From NCBI RefSeq assembly GCF_910589235.1, contig NC_060972.1, positions 3,447,399 through 3,511,398 of the forward strand: a stretch of DNA of 64,000 nucleotides. Reading direction: 5' to 3'. The notes under the pieces were generated by a model, which saw nothing but the letters and a program-made list of their open reading frames with translations, had not been told where the DNA came from and made no database searches. The position numbers were made by a program, and so were the translations under genes. This DNA comes from Vespa crabro. Taxonomy: Eukaryota; Arthropoda; Insecta; Hymenoptera; Vespidae. This document shows positions 50,185 to 63,692 of this stretch, one piece after another; within the stretch, counting starts at the first letter, position 1, and each line of letters opens with the position of its first letter.

Positions 50185-50774
50185 GAGAGAGAAATACAGT
50201 ACGTGGTAAGCGCCGAAATCGGGTAGCCGCAAATAATTTTCATAAATTTCGGTTGGCCCGTCTCGTAAATATCACATCGGCGATCGCCGCACAGCAAGCG
50301 AGCGGCCTTCGAGATTCATTTGCTTTGAGTCAAAGCAAGAGAGTGGAACTACTCTCTTGGTCACGAATATCGATTTATTGTGTTATTATCCTCGATGAAA
50401 TGCCTTCGAGCTTTGTCAACGCGACGTTCGAAAAGTTTAACGGTTCACTCGATAAAATCTACATAGAAGTGCGATAAAAGGACTATCTCGTAATTCCCTC
50501 GTCTTTTCTCCAATAAACGATACCGTTAAAAATTAAATATGTATGCAAATTACGTGATCGTAAGAATGAAATATTTAAATATAGATTCTATTGTATTTAT
50601 TTTTGTTCGAAAAAAAATTATCATTTCTGTTATAACATTTAAACTCGAACAAAACTAAATATCAATTTTAATGACAGATATTTCTAAAATATTAGACTAA
50701 TTTTATCTCGAAATATATTATACTTAGAAAGATGTATGGGTTCTCTTTAAAATTTACATTGAAATAGTCATAAA

Positions 50775-50802
50775 GGATAAGTATAAGTATAAGTATAAGT
50801 AT
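50775..50802. repeat. AAGTAT hexanucleotide repeat
   Basis: Four to five copies of AAGTAT, merging into TA repeats. Confidence 0.85.
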
Positions 50803-50918
50803 ATATACATATATATATATATATATGTCTTTAAAAATAATTAATTTTTTTGCACAAAGAATTAATGGATATTTAAATAGTATTCAATGTCGATTGAAAA
50901 AGAAGAAAGAAAAAGAAT

Positions 50919-50921
<3 letters not shown>

Positions 50922-50971
<50 letters not shown>
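50922..50971. repeat. TA microsatellite
   Basis: (TA)n. Confidence 0.95.
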
Positions 50972-50974
<3 letters not shown>

Positions 50975-53900
50975 AAAAGAGAGAGAGGTAATTCGGTGCG
51001 AATACGCTCAATGCTCGTAACTTAACGAAAAACAAGTGAGTAAGATACGAGCGGTCCCTTTGGTAGAAGAGAAATAAAAGTAAAATCGCGTTGGCCGGCA
51101 GCATGGCATTAATTTCACCGATAAGATACGGTTTTCGGTGGGTTGTGGATAATTATGCGCGTGTAGAAATCGCCCACGCTTTGGTGCTCGTTAAGTAACG
51201 ATGCCAGATCGTGCCGAATTCCATCCTTGGCTTCTTCCGTGCCATGGAAGAATCCTGCGAAACTTGGAAGCACTAAGGCCCTTCACCCTTCCAACGTAAC
51301 GTATGTTCTTGGCACGAGACTATCCCGTGTTCTGTTAATTAATCGAACGCACGCTAAACCTTTTACTACACGCTCCGCACCGATCTTTTATCATCTAACA
51401 CCGGCTACGTTCCTATACCACCACTCGTAACTTTTTTAAACGAGCCCTTAGACTGGTACCCTTCTTTCCGTAAAAGGAACATCTTGATCGAAAGTAAAAA
51501 AATCTCTTCTTATGTTATTTGAAATTTGCTTTCATGTTTGTGATAATATCGCTAAAATATGTTCCATACTAATTATTTCATCCGATAAGTTAAACAACCT
51601 CTTTGATAACAAATTGCAACTTATGTAAATTAGTTTTTTATCATATACATGCATACATATATATATATATATATATATGTCCAATGCCAATGCTTTGTTT
51701 ACTTTTTCCAATTATCTTCTTCTCTTGAATTTCCTTTCGCACGAAAGTTAATTCAAACGCGTAAGCTTAAGTCCTGCGCTTTTACGTAATACAAAGTAAA
51801 AAGGAAAAAAAAAAGTGAAAGGAAGCTACGATTCCAAGGGAATTTCAAGAAAATCCACAAGAATCGTGTATTGGCCTGGAGCCAGGACACGCGGTGGCAG
51901 ACGATACAATGCGGTGGCCAAGTACATTTATTACGCTCACCCGGTGGTTTCTATGCGGACGATGTACTCCCGCGGAAAATTACCGCTTCGTGACTTACGA
52001 TAACTCGAGAGATCTCGCCTACCAACTCTCCACGGGTTTCTCGTCGTTAAACGGTGCGCGTGAGAAAAGTTATAATGTTACACTGCTCTTTCGAGTTTCC
52101 AACAAAATTTACGATCGCTCGATCGCGAACGTAATTTCAAACTATTCCTATTCTTCAAAAAAGAATCTTATTACTTAGAACGATAATGTACGAAAAATAA
52201 TGAAAATAATTGAAGAAATTTTATGAGTAACAATAATAAAATGTCATTGTTATTATATATAATTAAAAAAGAAAAAAAATTTCATAATTAATTTTTCTCT
52301 TTGAAATCATTAATTCGTTCAAAGAAAGTTTCTCAGCTATATATAATATATAGAGGACAATAATAATAACGCTGAAACATCTTTCGATTTGTTATACATC
52401 ATTCTTTAATCATTAGAATCTTCTTTCACGTCTGTACCACTTGTTCATCGATTCTACCTTCGTAATTTCCAGACGGTTCGGGTCAACAGGTTGGCTTACA
52501 CCAGTCTATATACATGCATATATACATATATATATACATATATATATATATACATATACACGGAGAACAAAAGTGGATGTCAAATTACCTGCCGAGCCGA
52601 AGAAAAGCCGAGCAAGATGAAAAGAAAGAAAGAAAGAGAAAGAAAAAAAAATGAAGAAAAGAAGGAAGGAACCGGTCAAGGAAAGGCGTAATGAGGTGGC
52701 AGCCTGAGGGTGGGTTTTAATCAAGAATCGATACATAACAGTCGATTCGTGGCTTCCTCTGCCTCGCTACCGCGCTACAACAAACCATCGTACTTAATAA
52801 GGCCACGTCTATTCCGAACCTCGCCTCGGGTCGAACTGGCCACGTATGTCGATTATCTGAGCGTATATGAGCCACCATTAGATAACGAGCAGGGCAGATG
52901 TGCTGCAGATTTTATTCTTTACGATCTACGAGACGTGGGTTCCTTCAATTTTTCTCAGCTACCGTCAATGTTTTTATCTATTCGTTATATTCGTCCTATA
53001 ATTCTTATCTTAAGTGACAGAAAACAAAAAAAAAAAATATATATATATATATGCATTACATAATACAAAATTTTATTAAATATTTTTTGTATGTTGGAAT
53101 ATTTATGTACAATAAATTATCGGAGATCTCAATCGTTTTGTATTATCAAATTGACAATTAAAAAATTGACAAACTTTCGCTTGTTCAAGATACGAACATG
53201 AGAACGTTAATTTCATATTTTTTCTTACCGTTGTTACGTCTTCGTTAACAAAAAAAAAGAAAAAAAATAAAAAAAAGAAAAAAAAGAAAAAAAAAAGATC
53301 ATATACTCTTGACAAAGAAAATTTCTTTTTGAATTTTATTACGAGTACGAAACGAGAAAGGAAAGACTGGACGTTTACTCGACGAGTTCGTGTAAAAGAC
53401 ACGAACGATAATTACGTGGCTATCGTCAAGGAGCCTTCAAGTTAAACGCAAACTTTTTCTCAAACGTCTTATTGTACGCAGAGGTACGCGTGTACGTTGC
53501 GTGTATGCGCTATTTTGTTCGGTGGAATGATTAATTAACGATGTTCCACGTTCGGGCAGCCTGTAATTAGGACGACGATGTTCACATACCTTTTTTCGAT
53601 GTTTCGAAGAAGTAAGAAAGGAAAAAGGGGAGAGTAGAAAAAGATAAGGAGAGGTAAAAAAAAGATCAATGTATTTTGTAAAGAATTGGAAGGTGAAGTG
53701 AAAAATATGTAAAATTAAATTTAGTTAAGTAGATCCTCCAAAAGAGCGATAGTGACTCTCAAGAATTTTAAGATTCAGACACAAGGAAAATTTTCCTTGG
53801 ACGAGTGATAAATTAAGCCGAAGTGGAATTCCCTTTACGTTTCTTGCATACGAGAGTAAGGAAGTCCCTAAGATCGTAGTAAAAACACGTCTTGGAATGC

Positions 53901-56816
53901 TACGGTAGCTCAATGAGCCGTACAAGTTATGTGAGATGGAAAGGTATGTTAAAAATAATTTTTTAACATTATAATCGATCGATTTACGATAAAGGAAATC
54001 TCCCTCTTTTTAAGTACGGGGATATTTAGATGACATTTTAAATTCTTAATAACATACTTTTTACGATTACAATGAGACGTTGTTCAAAATGAATAAGTAT
54101 ACCGACGATATGAAATAATTTGAAAATTGCTAGTGACGAGATAGGCGGGAGATAATTTCCCTGTGATTTATAGCTCGCAAATGGTAGTTCATTTTGGAAC
54201 GTCTCGTTACCTTGTCTTAGCCTACGCGACATGGCGCGAATCGATGCCGGTATTAATTAAAAAAATAACATGCACCGGTAGCCACTCATCGATCGTCCTC
54301 GTACAAGATCGAAATTAAATTAAGCGATTACATCGTATGTAAATTATTCTCCATGACATTGGAAGGAAACGAATCAGGATATTATTTTGGCCTACTATTC
54401 GAAATATTTATGAATTTTCCATATTTTCAAATAGGACATTAGACTAAAGCCAGCCCATTTATAATATTTATGATTTTGTTAAGAAAATAAAGTATGGATC
54501 ATGTATCCGAAATGTTCCTTTTCGAAAATGTAAATTCGCCGTTGAAGCAGACGTACTAATCCTTCGATCCAACACGGAATTATCCTTTTCGCCCCCTCAA
54601 AGGGAGCCGTAATGCGAGCTTATTATGTGCTTCGCGTGTAATGGTATCTTCGGACGGTTAGTGCGTCAAATGTGGCTTTGTTGGGTGATTAATGCCCTCT
54701 TCGTGGCTGACACCTCGCAGAGTTTAATTGCACCTTATTCCGCATGAATATGGATGCTTGCCTCCCGGGCCATGGCTTGGCAACGGCAGCAGCAGCAGCT
54801 TTGTAAGAAAGATGAAGGAAGGAGAGAGAGAGAGAGAGAGAAGGAGGGGTAGGAAGGAGAGAGGAAGAGAGCGAAAAAGGTGGAGGAGGAGGTGCAGGAT
54901 GGACCTGCTAGGATAAAAAATGCAATTACGATTTTGAAAAATGGGCCAGGCTGCTCGTCGAGAAGCAGCAGTCCAGAAGACCGGTTTTTCGTGTTTAGAC
55001 GTTCTTGGGACTCGCGATTGTCTGGCATTAGATCTTCCATGGTAGATCGAACGAATCGGTTACCTCTTTTATCACAATCGCCTTTTCGTGATATCGGAAC
55101 ATAATAATAATTTTCAGCATGAAAGTGATGTCTACATTTAATGGGAGGAAACCTCTTTTTAATTTAATCTGAATTCGATAATCTTTCATTAGAGATATAA
55201 CGTGCAAATCTAAGAGCTTGATATTATCGTTTAATCGTACATATTAAAAGTGAATTTAATAAGAACGTTAATCGTTAAAAATATACTTATTAATTGTATC
55301 GAATTTTAAACGCATGTGCGTTTAATAAATTTGCGTATTTTTTACATTCTCTTTTTTTTCATTTTTCTTTTATTTTTCTTTTTTTTTTCTTTCTTTTTTT
55401 TTTTTTTTAATCCAATCATATCTATCCTTTTAGTCGAAGGGCAATCTCTTACATGTACATTTCATTGGTACCGGTAGTCCAACATGATCATAAGTTTTAA
55501 GCGAAACGATGGGATACAAGTCCCTACTGACTCTTACTAATTATGATTCCTCGTACGGGTAAAGATATTTGGGATATATCGAATAAACTTTAAGCGATAA
55601 GACGTTGCGAATGTAGACGATAGCAATTTGTAGTTTTTGTGTAATGCTCGTTCAAGAAGAGAGGAAAAGAGGAGAAGAAAAGAAATATATTCGGTGGGTT
55701 TTAAAAGCACGCGCCGAAGATACTGTTGAATTAGTCTTATTTTATTCAGTTTTTTTTTTTATTTCTTTTTTTTTGTTCTTTTTTTGTTTGTTTTTGTACT
55801 TCTTTTTTTTTTTTTTTTTTGTTCAAACTCGCTTCCACCGAAAAGTCCGACTGAAATTCTATCGTCTTTAATTTATTGACCATTAACGATCCTTCGATCG
55901 ACCGTTCGCAAAAGCTGCTAATTATCGCAACGGACTTTTATTCGATAAACAACCGAAAAGCACTTAGCACCTATATACCGAACGATCGCCGATATTCACC
56001 CACCAATCTATGTCCAATCTTCCAGTCAATGAAAACCATAAAAATCGGCATGGCGTAACCATCGATATAGGAACCTAATTACACTCCGCGCCAATCCGTA
56101 AAGCCGCAGCTAATGACAGCCTTGCGGCCATCGAATTGGTCGAATATTACGAGAGTGAACGATCGATGCCTCGATCGTGATCCAGTCTCTTTTATATCTT
56201 GACTCACGTGTTCTCTATTAAAAAGCAATAATAATATCGAGGTACGACTTCGAGAGCCGAACATCGATCTTTTGGTATAACAATCCAGACGATTCTTAAT
56301 AATTTCAAGTATCCGATCTCTATCGCTGAGAACGATAAGCACCCTTTTAAAATGGAACTTGGTGCTTGTGTCTTCATTACCAGCCAATTACCTTATTGGG
56401 GGGAAAAAAAAAAAAGAAAAAAAAAAAAAAAAGAAAAAACAAAAAAGAAACGACTAAGTCGTCGTAAAAGAAACTCGAGAAGATTTTCAATCTTTCGATG
56501 AAAGATGATTATAAATTAAAATAGATAATTTATTTGTAGATATCTACAATAGATATTGGACTCGATAATCTTAAATTTTAATGAATCAAGCTTCTATAAT
56601 TTTTCCTTCGTTGAAAATATTGTTTTTTTCTCGATTAAATCGTTGAACATACAACGCGAGACTCAACGTATGAAAGCGATTAATATCTAAAAGCGTATTC
56701 TCGTAAATTGAAAGCTCGCTTAATACGATTTCGGGAAAAACGTTTCCGCTAACTGCTTTAATTTTCGATTAATTCAACGTGGTTGATTGGAAAGAGGATA
56801 GGAATGGAGAGAGGAG

Positions 56817-56817
56817 A

Positions 56818-56875
<58 letters not shown>
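56817..56875. repeat. GA microsatellite
   Basis: Uninterrupted (GA)n of about 59 bases, one of the longest pure GA runs here. Confidence 0.95.
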
Positions 56876-56877
<2 letters not shown>

Positions 56878-58772
56878 TGGAAACTATACGATTTATTGCG
56901 CCCACGATATTAGCATTACGCTTCGCAAATGCGACACGTTTATGGTCGTTTAAATCGTGCAATCAGGACAGGATTAACAGAACCAGGAAATTACGTTTGC
57001 AATTCGGACGCTTCCAAAAGGGTTCTTTATCCTATTTCTACGCTATATTCAAAGGCAATTCCAAATATTTATCTTATATATAAAAATATAAAATTATTTT
57101 GTATGAGGAGGGAGGATTTATACTTTTCTTCCAAGATACGTAAAATATTTTAGCAATCATTTATCGAAAAACAACACAAAGAACTTTAGATAAAGAATCC
57201 TTAAAGTAAAATTCTCTTATGTATAAGTTTTATCAAAATAATGGTCCAGCGCTCTTTAGTTTCTGAAAATTACTTTCAGAAATTGGCCATTTAATCGAAA
57301 TCACGAGTCTATAGAGATTGGAGAAATGCCATTGAAATTTGTTTAGAGTTTGAATCGTTATCGTTTGTGAGAAAAATAGCTTGTGGATCTTTACGATTAT
57401 TTTGTTAAGAATTGCAATACTTTTCTGAAGATCATTCTGTAGACCACTTTCAAAGGTATTCTCGTATACGGAGAATAAAGAGCCAATGGTGGAGAGGTCG
57501 AGTTCGAAGAATGGCGTACACGATCGAAAAAACGATAGCGATCGAGATCGCGATACCCGATATCGTTAAACTGAAGAAAATCGATAATCTTTGGGTCCTA
57601 CGCACGTATACGTACTTAATGAAGTGGTGGATCCTCTTTATAAAAGTCTCTTATTTCAATTACCTTCTCGACCTGATCTTTCTTTAAACACATGCGTTTA
57701 ATCGAACTTGTGGTAGGTACTATCCCTTTTTTTTTTCCTTCTTGGACAAAGAATCCTTTTATCGTGATCGCTGATCTCCAAGCAATCGTTGGGAGGTTTC
57801 TTCGATACCTTTCAGCACTTACTTTGAACGTCATGGTTCTACAAACCAAAGTTTATCTTATCGACAACGTTCCAAGGATTTTCGATTTTTCTCATTGCCC
57901 CTTCCTTCGACTTTAACGATCCATTTTTTTTTTTTTTTTTATATTCTATCAAATATTCGATGTACGATAACGATCTATAAGGGTGAGTCAATATATTTAT
58001 CTATACCTCCTAAAAATGATTATAGTTTTGTAAGATATTATTATTTTTAGAGATTGTAAGAACTAGTTGTGACAAATATATGACTCACGTTTGTGCCTTG
58101 GCAAAGCTATAATAGAAGATGTCGTCTTGCAAGTTCATTACCGTCGTAAGAGTTGAACGGACGACCGGTTGATCCACATAAATTCTTGGAAAACGCGTCC
58201 GACGACGAGGGAATACTTACTTGAAGAAAAAAAACACAAAAAAAAAAAAATACTAACCAGTACGTGCCGCTATCTTGAAAACCAAGCACGTTCCAAGACT
58301 TACGAACGAAGCTGGTTAGAGTTACCTTCGTGAATGGACGCCGACTTAAGTTGATCCGAGTAGCACTTTTAAAGACGGATATTCCCTTAAGGCTGTACAC
58401 TACCCCTGCTTTTATAATGATTTACGCCATCAATGTGAACAGGCGTAATTCTTGAACGATTTTGATGAACGAGGTCTCATTTTAAAGGCGAAGGTTTAAT
58501 CTAAGACATATCTTTTTTGAATTGAATTCATTTTTGGTGTGAACTATTCTAAAATCAGTGATGATTAATAACCTTAAGCAAACAGTGCAGAACGAATTTA
58601 TTCTCGAATAAATGGAATAAGTGGAAATAATATCGATTTAATGGATGAATGCATTCGATTTTTTGAAGTTAATTAAACAAAAAATGATAAAAATTGCAAG
58701 AGGAGGAAACGCAATTACGTTTTAGGTGATTAAGCAATTAAATGAGAAATATCACACGTATTTTCGTATTGA

Positions 58773-58820
<48 letters not shown>

Positions 58821-58856
58821 TCTCTTTCTCTCTGTATCTGTCTGTCTCTCTTTCCC
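58773..58856. repeat. CT microsatellite
   Basis: (CT)n grading into CTTT and CTGT. Confidence 0.95.
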
Positions 58857-60484
58857 GTTGAAATTTAAAACCATCGGCGATTTATCGTCCGATTATCATT
58901 CGAATACGCTAAATATAGACCGGTGCTCACATATGTTGAGACAAAATAATTGCGACAATTAAAAAGGTGGCTTCTTAATCTCCGTGCTTGTCCATGTCGC
59001 ATTTTAAGGATATGCGAGTGAGATAAAGACGTCATGTAAATTATGGAAATCGTATATTACGTATAAACGCATAGTATTTTAACGAACCACATGGAATTAA
59101 TATGAATAATTATCATAAACATCGTAAACGCAAAGTTACGTATATAATACATATGTAACAACGTTCGTTAAATTATATTGATTAAAGGAAAATAACATAT
59201 AAATACATTTAATTTAGTAATTAATATTAACGTTAATGGATATGTTACGAAATATTTAAATATGATAAATTAGTATAAATCCTTTCTTTTTTTCTCTTTT
59301 TTTTTTTTTTTTCGTTTTCTCGAAGGATCGTACTTTCAAGCAAATAATAACGTTTCAACGTTTACCATCGTTAAACTCGAAATATCAAGTCATATCGAAA
59401 ATATGACCATTAAAGGCAAATCTCACGTATACGATAAAAAAATAACGAAGTAATTTTGTTCTTCGGATATCAAAATTGATCTTTGATGGTAGTGAGGGAT
59501 ATCTCGAAAGTTATCTCCTGAATTACGAATAGCCATACACAGCGGGATACGCCATTACATTCTCTACGTATGATCGCAGAATCTTTACGATTCAATTCGA
59601 TCGAGAAAGGCCGTCTCGAATTCAAAAAAAAAAAAATAAAAAAATAAAAAAAAATAAATAGAAAAAGAAAAAAAAAGGAAAGAAAAAAGGAAAAAAAGAA
59701 GAAGAGACAAACGATTTTGACAAGACTATTGATCCTTTAGAATCTCTATAGGAACATCTTCGATGGAAGGAATAAAAGGATATGTGAAACTTTATGGTAA
59801 AAAAAGGACTCTTTTGTGTGTTCGTCGAATCCATCAAAATCTTTGATAAATAGTTGAGAGAATAATTCTTAAGATAAATTCCGACAAAAAAGAAAATAAA
59901 AATGTGATAATTCAATTGCAAAAAAAAAAAAAAAAGAAAAAAAAAGAAAAAAAAAAGAAGAAAAAAAGGAAGAAAGAGGAAAAGAAAATGAAAATGGAAA
60001 AATATTAATCGACATTCAAATACACGATATTTCTTTCGTCACGAATGAGATCGAAGGTATTGTTTTGTTGTTCGACTAAAAGCTAAGCAAAAGGGACTCT
60101 TTCTGAGGCTTATACGAGAGGGTACCTTAATTGGGTTTGCGCCTCGTCGAAACGGCAAAGTTAATCTAAAACGCGTTTACGATCGCAAAAAACTATCGAG
60201 TGAAATTGGAGACGCACATATTAGAGAGTGGCTTGCCTAGCTATACGTATCACGGATAGAATATTGGCGGTATCCGATCAAAAGACAAGGGCCAACGAGG
60301 CCAAGGGTTGTAAAATTCTTTTCATTTTCTTTTCTTTTACTTTTTATTCCATTTCTTTTTCTTTATTCCCTTTTTCTCTTCTTCTTCCTTCCCTTCTCCG
60401 ATTTATCCTTCACTCCTTCTTCTTCGTCTTTTTCACCTTCTTCTTTTTCCTTGTCTTTTATCAAAGCACCGGTCTCCTTCGCAG

Positions 60485-60829
60485 AATGAGTTTTCAGTAT
60501 GGGATACTCGTTCCAGTGATAATCTCCTAACAGCTACTGGTTATTGGTCCACCACTCCCTCTCGTCTTCGACACGGAAAGCAACGTAATCGGAGCCGGGC
60601 ACTCTCCGGATTATGCCATTCGACCTCTTTCCAAGATACTACCAACCGTCCAACGTTCTTGTTCAAGGTAATCACCTTTTTATTGCTTATTCTAATAATC
60701 CAAGCATACTCGTTTTTGCTAATTTATGACGTGGTATCAAGGGAAGGTATTATAAAACGTGTTCGGCCGCAAAATCGATACGATTATCGAGATGGTATAA
60801 GAAGGATCGATAGAATTTTATTTGTATAA
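60485..60829 (+). CDS. Candidate exon / long open frame, unrecognised
   Basis: A frame without low complexity stays open from at least AAT at 60485 to TAA at 60827-60829 (about 115 codons), and also runs open into the upstream pyrimidine tract. A plausible acceptor, a pyrimidine tract ending CTTCGCAG, precedes AATGAG. A plausible donor, CAAG|GTAATC, lies at 60667/60668 and would make a 183-bp phase-0 exon encoding NEFSVWDTRSS...PTFLFK. A second frame (LLVIGPPLPLVFDTESN...) is open across 60533-60665, and a minus frame is partly open too, so the strand and frame are uncertain. No start codon and no family is recognised. Confidence 0.15.
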   Translation, partial: NEFSVWDTRSSDNLLTATGYWSTTPSRLRHGKQRNRSRALSGLCHSTSFQDTTNRPTFLFKVITFLLLILIIQAYSFLLIYDVVSREGIIKRVRPQNRYDYRDGIRRIDRILFV

Positions 60830-60912
60830 TTTATAACGAATTTTTACATAATTCTTTAACTTTAATAAAAGAACGAATAAAAATTAATTGCTCATAATTT
60901 TACGTATACATC

Positions 60913-60949
<37 letters not shown>

Positions 60950-61950
60950 ACTGCTTGTTTCATTTATATACATATATGAAACTTCAATAATGACTTTACA
61001 AAAAGGATTAATTTCTTCGAATAGAAAGGAATAAGATTTTTTTTTTTTTTTTTTTTTTCTAAATAGCAGAAGATCTCTAATCTAAACTGAGAGACGAGAG
61101 TTAGAAGTGCCGATGGGAAGATCGAAAGAACTCAAAAGGTCTTTTCTTTTCGAGTAACGAGTTTTCGATCGATGAAGGAACATTTGTAGACCATCGTCCG
61201 ATCGACCAACTGGCCATCGCTACGCTTTAACATCGTTACATTGACTTTCTAGAAATGGTGCATTGCGTTTTCTAAACACATAACTTATCAACTTGGGTAA
61301 CGCCTATGCCAACTGACTTACGCCCGAGAAATTATCTACGATTTTTTCGAACCTTTTTCCACTTCCCCTTCTCTTCGAAGGGTGTTGCAGGTACTCGTGC
61401 GAACACATTGGCCCTTTTCCTCTTTTTTTGCCTTGTCACATAAAGCATAGAAACGCTTTGTTTGGGTCTACTCTAATTTTCCGAAGAGTATTTCGACCGT
61501 GAAAACATATCGTTTATGTCACATAATTCAGAATAGGTTGAATTCTGAGAAGAAAGAAAATCTAAAGATTCTCCCCTTCTACCCCAAGAAGATCATAAAC
61601 AAACGTGGTGTTATTAAAGATTAAGAAATACCGATGCAACACAGAAGAAAAAGTTTTCGTTCCGCTTAAATCACTCCCGGTCTAAAATCGAATAACTTAT
61701 AACAAAGAAAGCGTCAGACTTTATTTTTCTATTATATTTTTTCTTTCTTCTTTTTCTCTTCCCCCCCCCCTCTCCCCCACCTCCACTCATCCCAATGTAA
61801 ATTAATTTTTAAATCAACAAATTTATAATAAATATTCTCGTTCAATATGAATATGTAAAAGTTATTAAAAGAAAATACGAATTTCTTTGTTGATCCTTAA
61901 TTCGAAATCTGAGATCTCTCTCGTTCTTGAAAGGATTTCTTTTCGTCTAG

Positions 61951-62006
61951 GATCGTTCGTTCGATCGATCGATCGATCGATCGATCGGGCGAACGATCGA
62001 TCGATC
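61951..62006. repeat. CGAT tetranucleotide repeat with inverted flanks
   Basis: (CGAT)n is self-complementary. GATCGTTCG (61951-61959) pairs with CGAACGATC (61990-61998), so the tract can extrude as a cruciform. Confidence 0.9.
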
Positions 62007-62104
62007 GCCACTCGAGATCGTAGGGATTCTTTATGTTAGGGCCGGCGTGTTCCTCTCGTGCCGCTTACGAGCGCTGCCATCAAAGGGCTCCCCTCGAAGC
62101 GACC

Positions 62105-62122
62105 TGTCTGTAATTACAGACA
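62105..62122. promoter_or_regulatory. Perfect 18-bp palindrome TGTCTGTAATTACAGACA
   Basis: The sequence equals its own reverse complement over 18 bases. The centre, TAATTA, is a homeodomain core; the arms are CAGAC/GTCTG words of the type bound by Smads. It sits in a GC-rich island with a nearby GGCCCC/GGGGCC inverted repeat and an AACAATAG Sox-like word. Confidence 0.4.
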
Positions 62123-63391
62123 CGAGGCGTGGCCCCCGTGGAAGAACAATAGGGGCCGCTTCTTTTCTCTCTTCTCCCCCACCCCTTTCTTCTTTCTACC
62201 AGAAGCAGCACCACGCGTCTTTCTCTCCTTTTTCTCTCTTTTTCTTCCTCAGATCCCATCTCTTCAATCCTTTCGGCTTCTCTGCGATCTCATCTCGATG
62301 CTGAGGAATATCGATCGAGTATCGATCGCCGATAAGAAGGTTTTAGGCGCTAAGGAGTTTCCATTCGGAGCAAGGCTGCATATATTAAGAAGACCATGTT
62401 CACTTTTTCTTCTTCTTCTTCTTCTTCTTTTTCTTTTTCTTTTCTTCCTGTTGCCCTTCTTTCCTGTCTCGCACTTTCGAGACGAACATTTGTCGAGATA
62501 AACGTCTCGACGGACATTAAATCCTCTCCCGTATGTATCTTCTTTTTTTTTTTCTTTTTCACGAACTTTCATGTTCATGCAATTGAAAATATTAAATGTT
62601 GTATACTTCTTTATAATAATTTCTTCGTATTTTTGATGAATTATTTTAAAATTGCTTAGTATCTATCTAGACGGATTTTGTTATCTTTTCTTTTTCTTCC
62701 TTTCTTTCTTTTGTTTTTTTTTTCTTTTTTTCGTTTTTTGTTTTGTGTTTTTACAGAGTTTCATTATGATAAATATTTATTCTTCGTACGTACACACATG
62801 TATTGATGTTATACATATCTCGTTACGTGACTCAATCGATTCCTTTTTAGGGTCTTATCTCCACGTGCCGCCGCCCAGAAAGTCGATTCCTACCACGGCT
62901 ACTGTAGTTATAAATTGGAGGATAATTATCGTTGTTGTGTCCGGGATTCATACCGGTATCATGTCCCATCCGTTCGTTTCACTTTCGAACGGCCTCGTTA
63001 CGCCCGTACAATCCCATGCAGTCATTTTTATCGAAATGATATTAAACGAACGTAGAAAATTTTCATATAGGATTTCAAATCGAACAACAATTATCTTACG
63101 ATATACGATTTAACATTTAATTTATTAAATACGTTTAAAATATTTAATTGAATTAAATCGAAAGAAGTTAAGAATTTGATACGTTCTTTGTCTTTAAAAA
63201 CGAATAATTTTGATAGAAAAAAGTACGGAGAACTCGTTAACGATGTACTTTAAATGAAATGAAGGAGAACGTTTAAGATTCGATACTCGATGATCGACAC
63301 TCTTGAGCCCTTTACTACAACCATATGTATATTCAAAAGGTTCGCTAATTAATGATCCGCGAACAAAAAGTGAAGTACAAGAGAGATGGAT

Positions 63392-63394
<3 letters not shown>

Positions 63395-63450
<56 letters not shown>

Positions 63451-63456
63451 GAGAGA
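63395..63456. repeat. GA microsatellite
   Basis: (GA)n with one GACA interruption. Confidence 0.95.
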
Positions 63457-63617
63457 TGGTTGATCAGATGAGCCGAGCAGCGTATCGAGCGTCATATCGC
63501 GCTCAATTTAGATAGCCATCGAATGGATCAAAAATTTGAATGGACGAGAGAGAGTGTAATAGACCCCCGTCAGGACGATAATTAATGAACTCTTGGCCGA
63601 CGACGAAAAGAAATAGA

Positions 63618-63624
63618 AGGAGAA

Positions 63625-63656
<32 letters not shown>

Positions 63657-63692
63657 AGAGGAAGAAGATGAAGAGGAAGAAGACGTGGATAA
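63618..63692. repeat. GAA trinucleotide repeat
   Basis: AAGAAG repeats with GAGGAA and GATGAA variants. Confidence 0.9.

Larger units (their letters stand above)
42641..60100. other. Gene-free stretch with microsatellites and unique islands
   Basis: No gene recognised. Two small ATG-initiated frames stand out as not low-complexity: 42896-43090 (64 residues, Arg-rich MSFAARARRLIARINFVIK start) and 57511-57687 (58 residues, hydrophobic C-terminus). Unique islands occur near 43940-44060, 44740-45060, 47640-47960, 48570-48720, 51100-51460, 51800-52140, 52700-52980, 54540-54790, 55860-56390 and 58080-58420. The rest is AT-rich DNA, A/T homopolymers and the microsatellites listed. Confidence 0.55.

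Noticed and set aside
52710..53063. 117-codon plus-strand frame as a gene
   Set aside because: The frame begins with GTG, which is not a normal eukaryotic start, has no clear splice acceptor and ends in A-rich and TA repeats.
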